Assembly (NCBI GenBank): GCA_014376885.1
Contig: JACMQR010000298.1
Location: 1-6,521, forward strand
Reading direction: 5' to 3'
Origin: Polaromonas sp.
GTDB taxonomy: Bacteria > Pseudomonadota > Gammaproteobacteria > Burkholderiales > Burkholderiaceae_C
Length of the DNA: 6,521 nucleotides
Below are positions 1 to 6,179 of this stretch, piece by piece. The translations under genes were made by a program, and so were the position numbers. Position 1 is the first letter of the stretch; the number at the start of each line of letters is the position of its first letter. The notes under the pieces are model-generated. The model made no database searches and was not told where the DNA came from. It saw only the letters and a program-made list of their open reading frames with translations.

Positions 1-479
1 AGCAGCGGCTCGGCGCTGCCCGTCAGCAAGGCCCGCTGCTGGGCCAGGCGCAGGTCGGACTCGATGTCGACCACCAGGTTTTCATCCCGCGAGCGGGACA
101 CGCTTTGCATCAGTTCTTCCAGCTGCGTGCGCTGCAGGCTGACCTCGCCCAGCCGCGTTTCCAGCAGCGCCAGACGCACCGTCTGGTCGCGGCTGCTGTC
201 CTGCGCCTGCTGCGCCAGGGTTCGCGCCTCGATCGCCTGGGCGCCTGAAGCCGAGCTGCGGCGGGCAAGTTCTTCCTGGATGGCGCCGAGTTTTTGCCAC
301 AGCGCGGCGCTGCCGAGCAAACCGGCCGCTGCCAGCAAAGCCACCACCAGCGCCCAGCTGCGCGGCACCAGCCAGGCGTCGTGCCCCGCCGCTTGCGGTG
401 CCAGGGCACGCTGCGCCAGCGGCTCGTCCGCAGGCGCGGACTGGGGCATCGAAGGCAGGGCTGGGGGGCGTTCGCTCAT
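1..479 (-). CDS. hemX: HemX-family membrane protein, N-terminal part (partial)
   Basis: The gene starts at ATG 479 and runs off the window at position 1, giving the first 159 residues. I see a proline/alanine-rich cytoplasmic N-terminus (about 1-40), one hydrophobic membrane segment (about 41-60, beginning SWALVVALLAAAG), and then a long Q/E/R/L-rich stretch (about 62-125) that looks like a coiled coil. After it comes ENLVVDIESDLRLAQQRALL (about 133-152), which resembles the conserved start of the HemX soluble domain. The family is often labelled uroporphyrin-III C-methyltransferase, but it lacks a methyltransferase fold and its exact role is unsettled; it is a single-pass inner-membrane protein of heme operons. 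The ATG overlaps the hemD stop as ATGA and no good ribosome binding site precedes it, so translation is probably coupled to hemD. hemY would be the expected next gene, outside the window. In some Burkholderiales hemD and hemX are annotated as one fused gene; here they are in different frames. Confidence 0.88.
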   Translation of the reverse strand, partial: MSERPPALPSMPQSAPADEPLAQRALAPQAAGHDAWLVPRSWALVVALLAAAGLLGSAALWQKLGAIQEELARRSSASGAQAIEARTLAQQAQDSSRDQTVRLALLETRLGEVSLQRTQLEELMQSVSRSRDENLVVDIESDLRLAQQRALLTGSAEPL

Positions 480-1339
480 GGGTGGCGCGATTCTAACGAG
501 CCCAGCGCCTGCCGGATGTCGGCAAGCGCCGGACGTGACTCGGCAACAACACCCCAGCCGACGGCCCGTACAGCGCCGGCAATGCGCGGATGGGTGGCGA
601 TGGCCCGGGCGTGCTGCCAGTCGATGCCGTGCAGCCCGTCCAGCCCGACCAGGTTGGCCACGGCTTCGGAGCTGCTGAACAGCCAGACCGAGCCGTCTGC
701 GGCGGCCTGGCGGGCGCGCTGCAGCCGGGCTTCGTCCCAGCTGGGGGCGCAGCGCTGGTAGACACTGACAAAGTCAACGCTGGCGCCGGCGCCCTGCCAC
801 TGCCGCACGATCCAGTCGCGGCCCGAGCTTGCGCCAGCAGCGCCGGCGCTCTGGCCGCGCACGATCAGCACCTTGCAGCCCGACCAGTCCTGGCGGCCCA
901 CGACCCGCCACAGGGCTTCGGAGTCAAACTGGCTGGCATCGGGCAGCGGCGCGTCGATCCGCGACGCGGGAATGCCCACCGCCCGCAGCGCCGTCACGGT
1001 GCCGGGACCGGGCGCCAGGAAGCGCACCGCCGGCAGAATTTTCAGCCAGTTGTCGTTTGCTACGCTATTAATAGCTGCTTGTGGCCGCTGCGCTTGCACA
1101 TCAGCCCTTTTTTTCTTGAAAAAATGGTCGACCGCATGGCCGCTGACGAACATGCAGGCGGCGTAACCGGCCAGCGCCTCCCAGGCATTTTTGAGCAATT
1201 GCGCATCGGCCGGACCGGCCAAAGGCGCGATGTCAATCAGCGGCAGCGCTTCGGCGGCAATGCCGGCGTCTTCCAGCTGCCGCGCCCACTGCCCGGCCTC
1301 TGGCACCGGCCGGGTCACGATGAGCCGTGCGGTGCTCAT
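476..1339 (-). CDS. hemD: Uroporphyrinogen-III synthase
   Basis: HemD converts linear hydroxymethylbilane to uroporphyrinogen III with inversion of ring D, in the cytoplasm. The 287-residue product opens with the typical MSTARLIVTRPVPEAGQWA. It also carries MFVSGHAVDHFF (63-74), LAPGPGTVTALR (108-119), VYQR with Tyr194 (probably the conserved active-site tyrosine), LFSSSEAVANL (220-230) and HPRIA (250-254), all characteristic of the two-domain HemD fold. I chose ATG 1339 because a GAGG lies 9 bases upstream and the family-like sequence begins there; the frame is open to an ATG at 1396, but that adds an unlikely basic stretch overlapping hemC. The gene begins 29 bases after the hemC stop and overlaps hemX by 4 bases, so the three are probably one operon. 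Most HemD proteins are about 245-265 residues; the excess lies in residues about 75-101, a lysine-led insert that corresponds to a separate DNA element listed below. Confidence 0.93.
   Translation of the reverse strand: MSTARLIVTRPVPEAGQWARQLEDAGIAAEALPLIDIAPLAGPADAQLLKNAWEALAGYAACMFVSGHAVDHFFKKKRADVQAQRPQAAINSVANDNWLKILPAVRFLAPGPGTVTALRAVGIPASRIDAPLPDASQFDSEALWRVVGRQDWSGCKVLIVRGQSAGAAGASSGRDWIVRQWQGAGASVDFVSVYQRCAPSWDEARLQRARQAAADGSVWLFSSSEAVANLVGLDGLHGIDWQHARAIATHPRIAGAVRAVGWGVVAESRPALADIRQALGSLESRHP
1050..1125. repeat. Putative dispersed repeat inserted in frame in hemD
   Basis: This stretch is visibly richer in A and T than the surrounding hemD sequence. It includes a perfect 12-base palindrome, GCTATTAATAGC, at 1064-1075, followed on the plus strand by TGCTTGTGG and a T-run at 1108-1114. 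Read on the hemD strand it is open and encodes residues about 75-98 (KKKRADVQAQRPQAAINSVA and following), exactly where the protein is longer than usual HemD proteins. From memory, Comamonadaceae genomes carry many intergenic copies of a short repeat containing a similar AATAGCTGCTTG core; I cannot verify that here. The boundaries are approximate, and no target-site duplication is obvious. The alternative is ordinary loop-length variation in HemD with locally lower GC. Confidence 0.55.
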
Positions 1340-1368
1340 GTCAGCCGGCCTCGATGCCGGCGGACGGC

Positions 1369-2364
1369 TCAAGCGGCAGTGCCATTGCCGGCCCAAACCG
1401 CCCCACCCGCCCGCAGCTGGGCAGCGACGGCTTCGCCCAGCGCCTCGGCCTGGGCAAAGGTGTGCACCAGCGCATCCAGCTGCGCCCGCACCAGCGGCGC
1501 TGGCGGCGCGGCCAGGGCACCGCCAGGCGCGTTCGCCGTGGCCGGATCGCCCCAGGCAGCGTTCAACTGCAGGGCGCCGTGGCGGCCAGCGGTCACAAAA
1601 GCGGCCAGCGGCATCGAGCAGCTGCCGCCCATGGCGCGCGAAACGGTGCGCTCGGCGGTGACCGCCAGCCAGGTCGGCGGGTCGGCCAGCGTGGCCAGCG
1701 CTTCGATCAGGTCGGTCCGGTCGGCCCGTACCTCGATGCCCAGGGCGCCCTGCCCGGCTGCCGGCAGCATGTCGGCCGGCGCAAAGGTGTGGCGAATGCG
1801 CGACGCGAGGTCCAGCCGCAGCAAGCCGGCGGCGGCGAGCACGATGGCGTCGTACTGGCCCTCGTCGAGCTTGCGTAGCCGGGTATCCAGGTTGCCGCGC
1901 AGCGGCTCGATGGTCAGGTCGGGCCGCAAGGCCTTGAGCAGCACCAGGCGGCGCAGGCTCGACGTGCCGACTACGGCCCCCTGCGGCAGCGCGGCCAGCG
2001 ACGAAAACTGGTTGGAGACGAACGCATCGTGCGGGTTTTCGCGCGCCAGCACGCAGGCCAGCGCAAAACCGGCCGGCAGGTCCATCGGCACGTCCTTGAG
2101 CGAATGCACCGCCAGGTCGGCCCGGCCTTCGCTCAGGGCCACTTCAAGCTCCTTGACGAACAGGCCCTTGCCGCCGATCTTGCTCAGCGATCGGTCCAGG
2201 ATCTGGTCGCCCAGGGTGGTCATGCCCAGCAGCTCGACCTGCCAGCCCAGGCGCGCCTCAAGCAGCGCCTTGACATGCCCGGCCTGCCACATCGCCAGGC
2301 GGCTTTCGCGGGTGGCGATCACCACCGTGGGCGTTTTCGAAGGAATTTGAAGCGCTGCTGCCAC
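1369..2364 (-). CDS. hemC: Porphobilinogen deaminase (hydroxymethylbilane synthase)
   Basis: HemC condenses four porphobilinogen molecules head to tail into hydroxymethylbilane, using a covalently bound dipyrromethane cofactor; it is cytoplasmic. The 331-residue product shows the family motifs in order: [13 protein letters not shown] (16-28), [11 protein letters not shown] (64-74), [14 protein letters not shown] (84-97) with the catalytic aspartate at D91, VGTSSLRR (132-139), [11 protein letters not shown] (156-166), [14 protein letters not shown] (200-213), and [11 protein letters not shown] (246-256) with Cys249 as the cofactor attachment site. The family is usually about 305-320 residues, so this is full length with a slightly long alanine/glycine-rich C-terminal part. 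The start is GTG at 2364; no ATG exists in frame upstream before the stop, and no clear Shine-Dalgarno sequence precedes it, so a GTG at V14 or V15 cannot be excluded. It is the first gene of the heme operon, divergent from ppc. Confidence 0.96.
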   Translation of the reverse strand: MAAALQIPSKTPTVVIATRESRLAMWQAGHVKALLEARLGWQVELLGMTTLGDQILDRSLSKIGGKGLFVKELEVALSEGRADLAVHSLKDVPMDLPAGFALACVLARENPHDAFVSNQFSSLAALPQGAVVGTSSLRRLVLLKALRPDLTIEPLRGNLDTRLRKLDEGQYDAIVLAAAGLLRLDLASRIRHTFAPADMLPAAGQGALGIEVRADRTDLIEALATLADPPTWLAVTAERTVSRAMGGSCSMPLAAFVTAGRHGALQLNAAWGDPATANAPGGALAAPPAPLVRAQLDALVHTFAQAEALGEAVAAQLRAGGAVWAGNGTAA

Positions 2365-2478
2365 AAGGAGCCTGTTGGTAAATGAGAAGGAACAAGGCGG
2401 GAAAGCCAGGGAGGGTCGATGCTAGCATGGGCGCTTTCACGCGATTTTGACCACCCGCCATACGCACCCAAGGGCCAG
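2365..2478. promoter_or_regulatory. Divergent hemC/ppc control region
   Basis: About 114 bases separate the hemC GTG from the preferred ppc start, so promoters for both genes should lie here or just inside the coding ends. No promoter matches well. The best minus-strand candidate is a TTGGGT element near 2471 paired with CAAAAT near 2448 at 16-base spacing, which is weak. A perfect 10-base palindrome, ATGCTAGCAT, lies at 2419-2428, roughly mid-way, and could be part of an operator; it also supplies the alternative upstream ATG of ppc. A purine run GGGAGGG at 2409-2415 precedes that ATG. The function is inferred from gene orientation, not from recognised sites. Confidence 0.5.
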
Positions 2479-5403
2479 ATGCCAGCTTCAGCACCCATGA
2501 AAAAAGACCCGCACCCGCTCCATGCCATTCCTTCTGGCCCCGCCCTGATGTTCGGCCAGCCGGCCAGGCCGGCGGCCCGGGCGAAAAACAACGAACGGCC
2601 GCTGGTCGAGGACATCCGGCTGCTCGGCCGTATCCTGGGCGATGTGATCCGCGACCAGGAAGGGGTGGCGGCCTATGCGCTGATCGAGCAGGTGCGCACG
2701 CTGTCGGTGGCCTTTCGGCGCGACGCCGACCAGGAGGCCGACAAGGCGCTCAAGACATTGCTCAAGGACCTCTCGGGCGACCAGACGGTCAGCGTGATCC
2801 GCGCCTTCACCTATTTTTCGCACCTGGCCAACCTGGCCGAGGACCGCCACCACATCCGTCGCCGGCAGGTTCACGAGCGCGCCGGCGACACGCAAGAAGG
2901 CAGCATCGACGTGGCGCTGGCCCGGCTGCGCTGGGCCGGCATTGCGCCCAAGACGATTTCGGACACGCTGGCGCGCAGCTTTGTCTCGCCGGTGCTGACC
3001 GCCCACCCGACCGAGGTGCAGCGAAAAAGCATCCTGGACGCCGAGCGCGGCATTGCCCAGCTGCTCACGGCGCGCGACAGCATCAAGGCCCTGGCGCTGG
3101 CCGTGAGCAGCGCCAAGGACGCCTTGAGCCCGCGCGAACTGGCGGCCAACGAGGCGCAGCTGCGCGCCCGGGTGATGCAGCTGTGGCAAACCCGGCTGCT
3201 GCGCTTTTCCAAGCTGACGGTGGTTGACGAGGTCGAAAACGCGCTGAGCTACTACGAGGCAACCTTTCTGCGCGAAATCCCGAAGATCTATGCCAGCCTG
3301 GAGCGTGAGCTGGGCGCGCAGCCGGTGCACAGCTTTTTGCGCATGGGCCAGTGGATCGGCGGCGACCGGGACGGCAACCCGAATGTCGATGCCGGCACGC
3401 TGCACTATGCCCTGGGCCGGCAGGCCGATGTGGCGCTGCGCCACTACCTGACCGAGGTGCACCTGCTGGGCGGCGAGTTGTCGATGTCGGCCATCCTGGT
3501 CGATTGCAGCGCCGACATGCAGCGGCTGGCGACAAGCTCGCCCGACACCAACCCGCACCGCCAGGACGAGCCCTACCGCCGGGCGCTGACCGGCGTCTAT
3601 GCCCGGCTGGCCGCCACGCTCAAGCTGCTCACCGGCGGCGAGGCGGCGCGCCATGCAGTGGCACCGCAAAACCCCTATGCCCGGTCAGAGGATTTTCTGG
3701 CCGACCTGCGCACGCTGCAGGCGTCGCTCATCAGCCACCACGGCGCGGCCCTGACGGCGCAGCGCCTGCACCCGCTGATCCGCGCCGCCCAAGTGTTCGG
3801 CTTTCACCTGGCCACGGTCGACTTGCGCCAGAGCTCGGACAAGCATGAGCAAGTCGTTGCCGAGCTGCTGGCCGTGGCGCGCATCGAGCCGGCCTATGCC
3901 CGCCTGGACGAGGCAGCCAAGCGCGCGCTGCTGCTGAAAATGCTCAACGACGCCCGGCCGCTGCGGGTGCGGAATGCCGCCTATTCCGAGCTGGCCAGCA
4001 GCGAGATGGCGATTTTCGAAGCCGCGGTGAGCGCCCGCGCACGTTTTGGAAAGCAAGCGATCCGCCACTACATCATCAGCCACACCGAGGCGGTGAGCGA
4101 CTTGCTGGAGGTGCTGCTGCTGCAAAAGGAGGTCGGGCTGATGCACGGCCTGCTTGACGAGGCGGGCACCAGCGCCTTTGCCGGCGCGAGCTGCGACCTG
4201 ATCGTGGTGCCGCTGTTCGAAACGATTGAAGACCTGCGCAATGCCGCGCCCGTCATGCGCGAGTTCTATGCGCTGCCGGGCATCGCCGCGCTGGTGCAGC
4301 GCGGCCAGCCCGACCAGTACGGCGAGCAGGACATCATGCTCGGCTACAGCGACAGCAACAAGGACGGCGGCATCTTCACCAGCAACTGGGAGCTGTACCG
4401 GGCCGAAATCGCGCTGGTCGAGCTGTTTGACCAGCTGGCGGTGTCGCACGGCATCACGCTGCGCATGTTCCATGGCCGGGGCGGCACGGTAGGCCGGGGC
4501 GGCGGCCCGAGCTACGAGGCAATTTTGGCGCAGCCGCCGGGCACGGTGCGTGGCCAGATTCGCCTGACCGAGCAGGGCGAGGTGATCGGCTCGAAGTACG
4601 CCAATCCGGAAATCGGCCGGCGCAACCTGGAAACCCTGGTCGCCGCCACGCTGGAGGCGACCCTGCTGCAGCCGACCAAACCGGCCACCCCGGCTTTTTT
4701 GCAGGCCGCCGCCGAGCTGTCCACCGCCAGCATGGCCGCCTACCGGGCGCTGGTCTACGAGACCCCGGGCTTCACCGAATACTTTTTCAGCGCCACGCCG
4801 ATCCGCGAGATTGCCGAGCTCAACATCGGCTCGCGCCCGGCGTCGCGCAAGCCGTCGCAGCAGATCGAGGACCTGCGGGCAATTCCGTGGGGCTTCAGCT
4901 GGGGCCAGTGCCGCCTGACCTTGCCGGGCTGGTACGGCTTTGGCAGCGCCATCGAGCAGTTCCTGGGCCGGGGCGGCTCGGCCGAGAGTCGCAAGGACGC
5001 GCTGGCGCTGCTGAAAAAAATGTACCGCCAGTGGCCGTTTTTCCGTACCCTGCTGAGCAACATGGACATGGTGCTGGCCAAAAGCGACCTGGCACTGGCC
5101 TCGCGATATGCCGAGCTGGTGGCCGACGCCAGGCTGCGCAAGAAAATTTTCAGCACGATTGACGCCGAATGGCACCGCACCGCCCAGGCGCTCAGCCTGA
5201 TCACCGGTGACAAGCAGCGCCTGGCTGGCAATGCGGCGCTGCAGCGCTCGATCCGCCACCGCTTTCCCTACATCGACCCGCTGCACCATCTGCAGGTCGA
5301 GCTGGTGCGCCGCTACCGCGCCGGCCAGACCGACCAGCGGGTGCAGACCGGCATTCACATCTCGATCAACGGGATTGCGGCTGGGCTGCGCAACACTGGC
5401 TGA
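2479..5403 (+). CDS. ppc: Phosphoenolpyruvate carboxylase
   Basis: Ppc carboxylates phosphoenolpyruvate with bicarbonate to give oxaloacetate and phosphate, replenishing the TCA cycle; it is a cytoplasmic, Mg-dependent enzyme, usually tetrameric. In the 974-residue form the motifs are VLTAHPTEV with the catalytic His176, [10 protein letters not shown] (294-303), DLRQ with Arg450, [10 protein letters not shown] with Lys628, [14 protein letters not shown] with His665, Arg667 and Arg673, GSRPASRK, and the invariant C-terminal RNTG. These correspond to the E. coli active-site and effector residues His138, Arg396, Lys546, His579, Arg581, Arg587 and Asn881, so the enzyme should be active. Start: ATG 2479 has AAGGG four bases upstream. 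The frame stays open to ATG 2419, which has GGAGG at better spacing, but those extra 20 residues use codons rare in this GC-rich gene (CTA, TCA) and do not look conserved; ATG 2497 is also possible. Clear family similarity begins only near [17 protein letters not shown]. The gene is monocistronic, and its downstream neighbour converges on it. Confidence 0.97.
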   Translation: MPASAPMKKDPHPLHAIPSGPALMFGQPARPAARAKNNERPLVEDIRLLGRILGDVIRDQEGVAAYALIEQVRTLSVAFRRDADQEADKALKTLLKDLSGDQTVSVIRAFTYFSHLANLAEDRHHIRRRQVHERAGDTQEGSIDVALARLRWAGIAPKTISDTLARSFVSPVLTAHPTEVQRKSILDAERGIAQLLTARDSIKALALAVSSAKDALSPRELAANEAQLRARVMQLWQTRLLRFSKLTVVDEVENALSYYEATFLREIPKIYASLERELGAQPVHSFLRMGQWIGGDRDGNPNVDAGTLHYALGRQADVALRHYLTEVHLLGGELSMSAILVDCSADMQRLATSSPDTNPHRQDEPYRRALTGVYARLAATLKLLTGGEAARHAVAPQNPYARSEDFLADLRTLQASLISHHGAALTAQRLHPLIRAAQVFGFHLATVDLRQSSDKHEQVVAELLAVARIEPAYARLDEAAKRALLLKMLNDARPLRVRNAAYSELASSEMAIFEAAVSARARFGKQAIRHYIISHTEAVSDLLEVLLLQKEVGLMHGLLDEAGTSAFAGASCDLIVVPLFETIEDLRNAAPVMREFYALPGIAALVQRGQPDQYGEQDIMLGYSDSNKDGGIFTSNWELYRAEIALVELFDQLAVSHGITLRMFHGRGGTVGRGGGPSYEAILAQPPGTVRGQIRLTEQGEVIGSKYANPEIGRRNLETLVAATLEATLLQPTKPATPAFLQAAAELSTASMAAYRALVYETPGFTEYFFSATPIREIAELNIGSRPASRKPSQQIEDLRAIPWGFSWGQCRLTLPGWYGFGSAIEQFLGRGGSAESRKDALALLKKMYRQWPFFRTLLSNMDMVLAKSDLALASRYAELVADARLRKKIFSTIDAEWHRTAQALSLITGDKQRLAGNAALQRSIRHRFPYIDPLHHLQVELVRRYRAGQTDQRVQTGIHISINGIAAGLRNTG

Positions 5404-5417
5404 GCCGGGGACTCGCA

Positions 5418-5476
5418 CGTTTTCTGTTCTTTGTTTTCTGTGCTTGTTCTCTTTGGGTGGTTTCCTCTTTGGTTTT
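5418..5476 (+). other. Adenine-free, T-rich tract downstream of ppc
   Basis: Fifteen bases after the ppc stop begins a run of 59 bases without a single A on the plus strand, consisting largely of TTCT, TTTG and TTTCT units, reaching 20 bases into the left repeat arm. In a ppc transcript this would be a U-rich, weakly structured 3' segment. It lacks the hairpin-plus-U-tract form of an intrinsic terminator, and it is not C-rich as rut sites usually are. It could still contribute to 3'-end formation. The absence of A is seen directly; any function is inference. Confidence 0.4.
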
Positions 5477-5698
5477 AGGTTGGGAGCGCCTGCCCGGCGG
5501 GGGGTGGCTTTCTTTTCGGGCAAAAAAGAAAGTCACCAAAGAAAGTTGCCTGGGGAACGGGTGCGGGTTAGAGCTGAGCGCTCTGTCGGGCCTTCGCTTC
5601 GCTTGGCCCTGGGTTCTCTGATCGACGGCTTGGCGGGAATGACTGTGGCCGGCTGGTTCTACCGCTCGTTCGCCAACAGCTTCACGCTCTGCTTGATC
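5457..5698 (+). repeat. Left arm of a long inverted repeat
   Basis: This arm matches the reverse complement of 5915-6169. By hand alignment the outer part (to about 5560) has about 7 mismatches and one 1-base gap in about 105 bases. The stretch 5563-5624 has one mismatch in 62. A 22-base block (5625-5646) is half mismatched with no indel, and 5647-5698 has 2 mismatches in 52. The arm contains a CGCC-TGCCC-GGCG hairpin (5487-5499), a 14-bp hairpin at 5503-5537, and AGAGC-TGAGC-GCTCT (5570-5584). A frame open from within ppc reads through the arm to a stop at 5749, but I see no independent start or ribosome binding site and do not call a gene. No transposase, target duplication or integrase site is seen. 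It resembles a non-coding repeat element of unknown function. Confidence 0.85.
5503..5537 (+). repeat. Hairpin with CTTTCTTTT / AAAAGAAAG stem (left arm)
   Basis: GGTGGCTTTCTTTT (5503-5516) pairs with AAAAGAAAGTCACC (5524-5537), forming a 14-bp stem with one G-U pair and a 7-base loop, CGGGCAA. It lies 100 bases beyond the ppc stop. The stem is AT-rich in its upper half and is not followed by a T-run, so it is not a classic intrinsic terminator, although it could protect a 3' end or block transcription. A second AAAGAAAG copy follows at 5538-5545. Similar CTTTCTTTT/AAAAGAAAG hairpins are, from memory, common between genes in proteobacteria. Confidence 0.65.
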
Positions 5699-5914
5699 TG
5701 GTTTGCTCGCGCTGCGCGCATCGCTTCCGGCTACTGGCTGTCGGCCTAACCATTATTTTTCTTGCCGGCTGGGTGCGCGCTGGTTGGGTCATGGGGTACG
5801 GAGCATAGGCTCATCGTTTTCGCCAACCGCTGCCAGCCCCTTCCCTACCCGCCTGTCTTGACCCAGTAAGAAAGGACAAAAAACCGCCAGCAGTGCTTGG
5901 AGCGCAAAGGAAAC
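5699..5914. other. Unique centre of the inverted repeat, no gene seen
   Basis: This 216-base spacer separates the two arms. Weak similarity between the arms may continue about 13-15 bases inwards on each side (to about 5713 and 5901). It contains a TATTTTT run at 5754-5760 and a small GAGC-ATAG-GCTC hairpin at 5801-5812. Only weak, unsupported reading frames cross it, one of which is listed separately at low confidence. I see no promoter, tRNA or recombinase site. Confidence 0.5.
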
Positions 5915-6010
5915 GATCAAGCAGAGCGTGAAGCTGTTGGCGAACGAAGGGTAGAACCAGCCGGCCAATGCCATTGGCCACTGGCTGCCGATCAGAGAAC
6001 CCAGGGCCAA
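5789..6010 (-). CDS. Doubtful small hydrophobic ORF within the right arm and centre
   Basis: A 73-codon frame starts at TTG 6010 and ends at TGA 5789. It encodes a hydrophobic segment (about residues 26-48, including FTLCLIVSFALQALLAVFC) that could span a membrane, followed by a charged tail. Its early part, LALGSLIG and then AGWFYPSFANSFTLCLI, is repeated in the equivalent frame of the left arm (LALGSLID, then AGWFYRSFANSFTLCLI). I do not recognise the protein. Against it being real: a TTG start, no ribosome binding site, a 1-base gap that breaks the shared frame further upstream, and similarity fully explained by the DNA repeat. It is recorded because it is the only frame in the gap with any internal support. 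Confidence 0.15.
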   Translation of the reverse strand: MALGSLIGSQWPMALAGWFYPSFANSFTLCLIVSFALQALLAVFCPFLLGQDRRVGKGLAAVGENDEPMLRTP

Positions 6011-6045
6011 GCGAAGCGATGGCCCGACAGAGCGCTCAGCTCTAA

Positions 6046-6063
6046 CCCGCTCCCGCTCCCGCT
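6046..6063. repeat. Three tandem CCCGCT hexamers
   Basis: CCCGCT occurs three times without interruption, followed by a degenerate copy (TCCGTT). The left arm has only about one equivalent unit near 5561-5568, so this short tandem array accounts for most of the length difference between the arms. It is a simple repeat likely to vary in copy number by slippage. Confidence 0.7.
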
Positions 6064-6088
6064 TCCGTTCCCCATGGCAACTTTCTTT

Positions 6089-6123
6089 GGTGACTTTCTT
6101 TTTTGCCAGAAAAGAAAGTTACC
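6089..6123 (-). repeat. Hairpin with CTTTCTTTT / AAAAGAAAG stem (right arm)
   Basis: GGTGACTTTCTTTT (6089-6102) pairs with AGAAAAGAAAGTTACC (6108-6123) over about 14 base pairs, with a G-U pair at 6092-6120. It is the counterpart of the hairpin at 5503-5537 and lies about 57 bases beyond the cheA stop on the minus strand. Several bases differ from the left copy yet the plus-strand stem is kept: in the left arm the position equivalent to A6093-T6119 is a G-T pair. On the minus strand two pairs are weakened. A role in 3'-end formation for cheA is possible but unproven. Confidence 0.6.
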
Positions 6124-6179
6124 CCCCGCCGGGCAGGCGCTCCAAACCTAAAACCAGAGAAGAAGCCACTTAAAAGTAC

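Larger units (their letters stand above)
5915..6169 (-). repeat. Right arm of a long inverted repeat
   Basis: This is the reverse-complement partner of 5457-5698, about 90% identical by hand alignment excluding gaps. It is 13 bases longer, owing to one extra base in GCCATGGGG (read on the minus strand) and extra copies of a hexamer at 6046-6063. Its outer edge (6169) lies 10 bases from the cheA stop. Read in the cheA direction, a transcript meets the same series as a ppc transcript meets in the left arm: GGTTTTAGG, the CGCC-TGCCC-GGCG hairpin, the CTTTCTTTT hairpin, then GGTTAGAGCTGAGCGCTCT. The arms therefore sit symmetrically between two convergent genes. The sequence shows no coding or transposition functions. 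Confidence 0.85.

Noticed and set aside
64..761. Plus-strand open frames opposite hemX and the end of hemD
   Set aside because: The products are cysteine-, serine- and arginine-rich and look like antisense translation; the minus strand gives a coherent membrane protein.
1340..1396. N-terminal extension of HemD to ATG 1396
   Set aside because: The added residues are basic and unlike the family, overlap the end of hemC by 28 bases, and ATG 1339 has a GAGG at suitable distance.
590..2350. Plus-strand open frame of about 586 codons across hemD and hemC
   Set aside because: It runs antisense through two well-supported heme genes, has no domain signature, and is explained by scarcity of stops in GC-rich antisense frames.
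2488..3669. Minus-strand open frame of about 393 codons antisense to the 5' part of ppc
   Set aside because: Same reason: low-complexity composition rich in Q, R, G, V and L, no motifs, and a complete shadow of the ppc coding strand.
3685..5523. Minus-strand open frame of about 612 codons antisense to ppc
   Set aside because: It lies opposite a clear PEP carboxylase with all catalytic motifs; the product is Q/R/A/G/L-rich without recognisable domains, as expected from the antisense of a GC-rich gene.
5503..5537. Classic intrinsic terminator for ppc
   Set aside because: The upper stem is AT-rich and no T-run follows the hairpin, so I list it as a hairpin rather than a terminator.
5207..5749. 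Plus-strand 180-codon frame from inside ppc through the left repeat arm
   Set aside because: The first part is out-of-frame ppc and the rest is repeat DNA; there is no ribosome binding site or start after the ppc stop that supports a separate gene.
5457..6169. Insertion sequence or IS remnant with long terminal inverted repeats
   Set aside because: Arms of about 250 bp are far longer than usual IS ends, and the 216-bp centre encodes no transposase or transposase fragment that I can recognise.
5457..6169. CRISPR array
   Set aside because: There are only two long inverted arms and short hairpins, not multiple short direct repeats with regular spacers.
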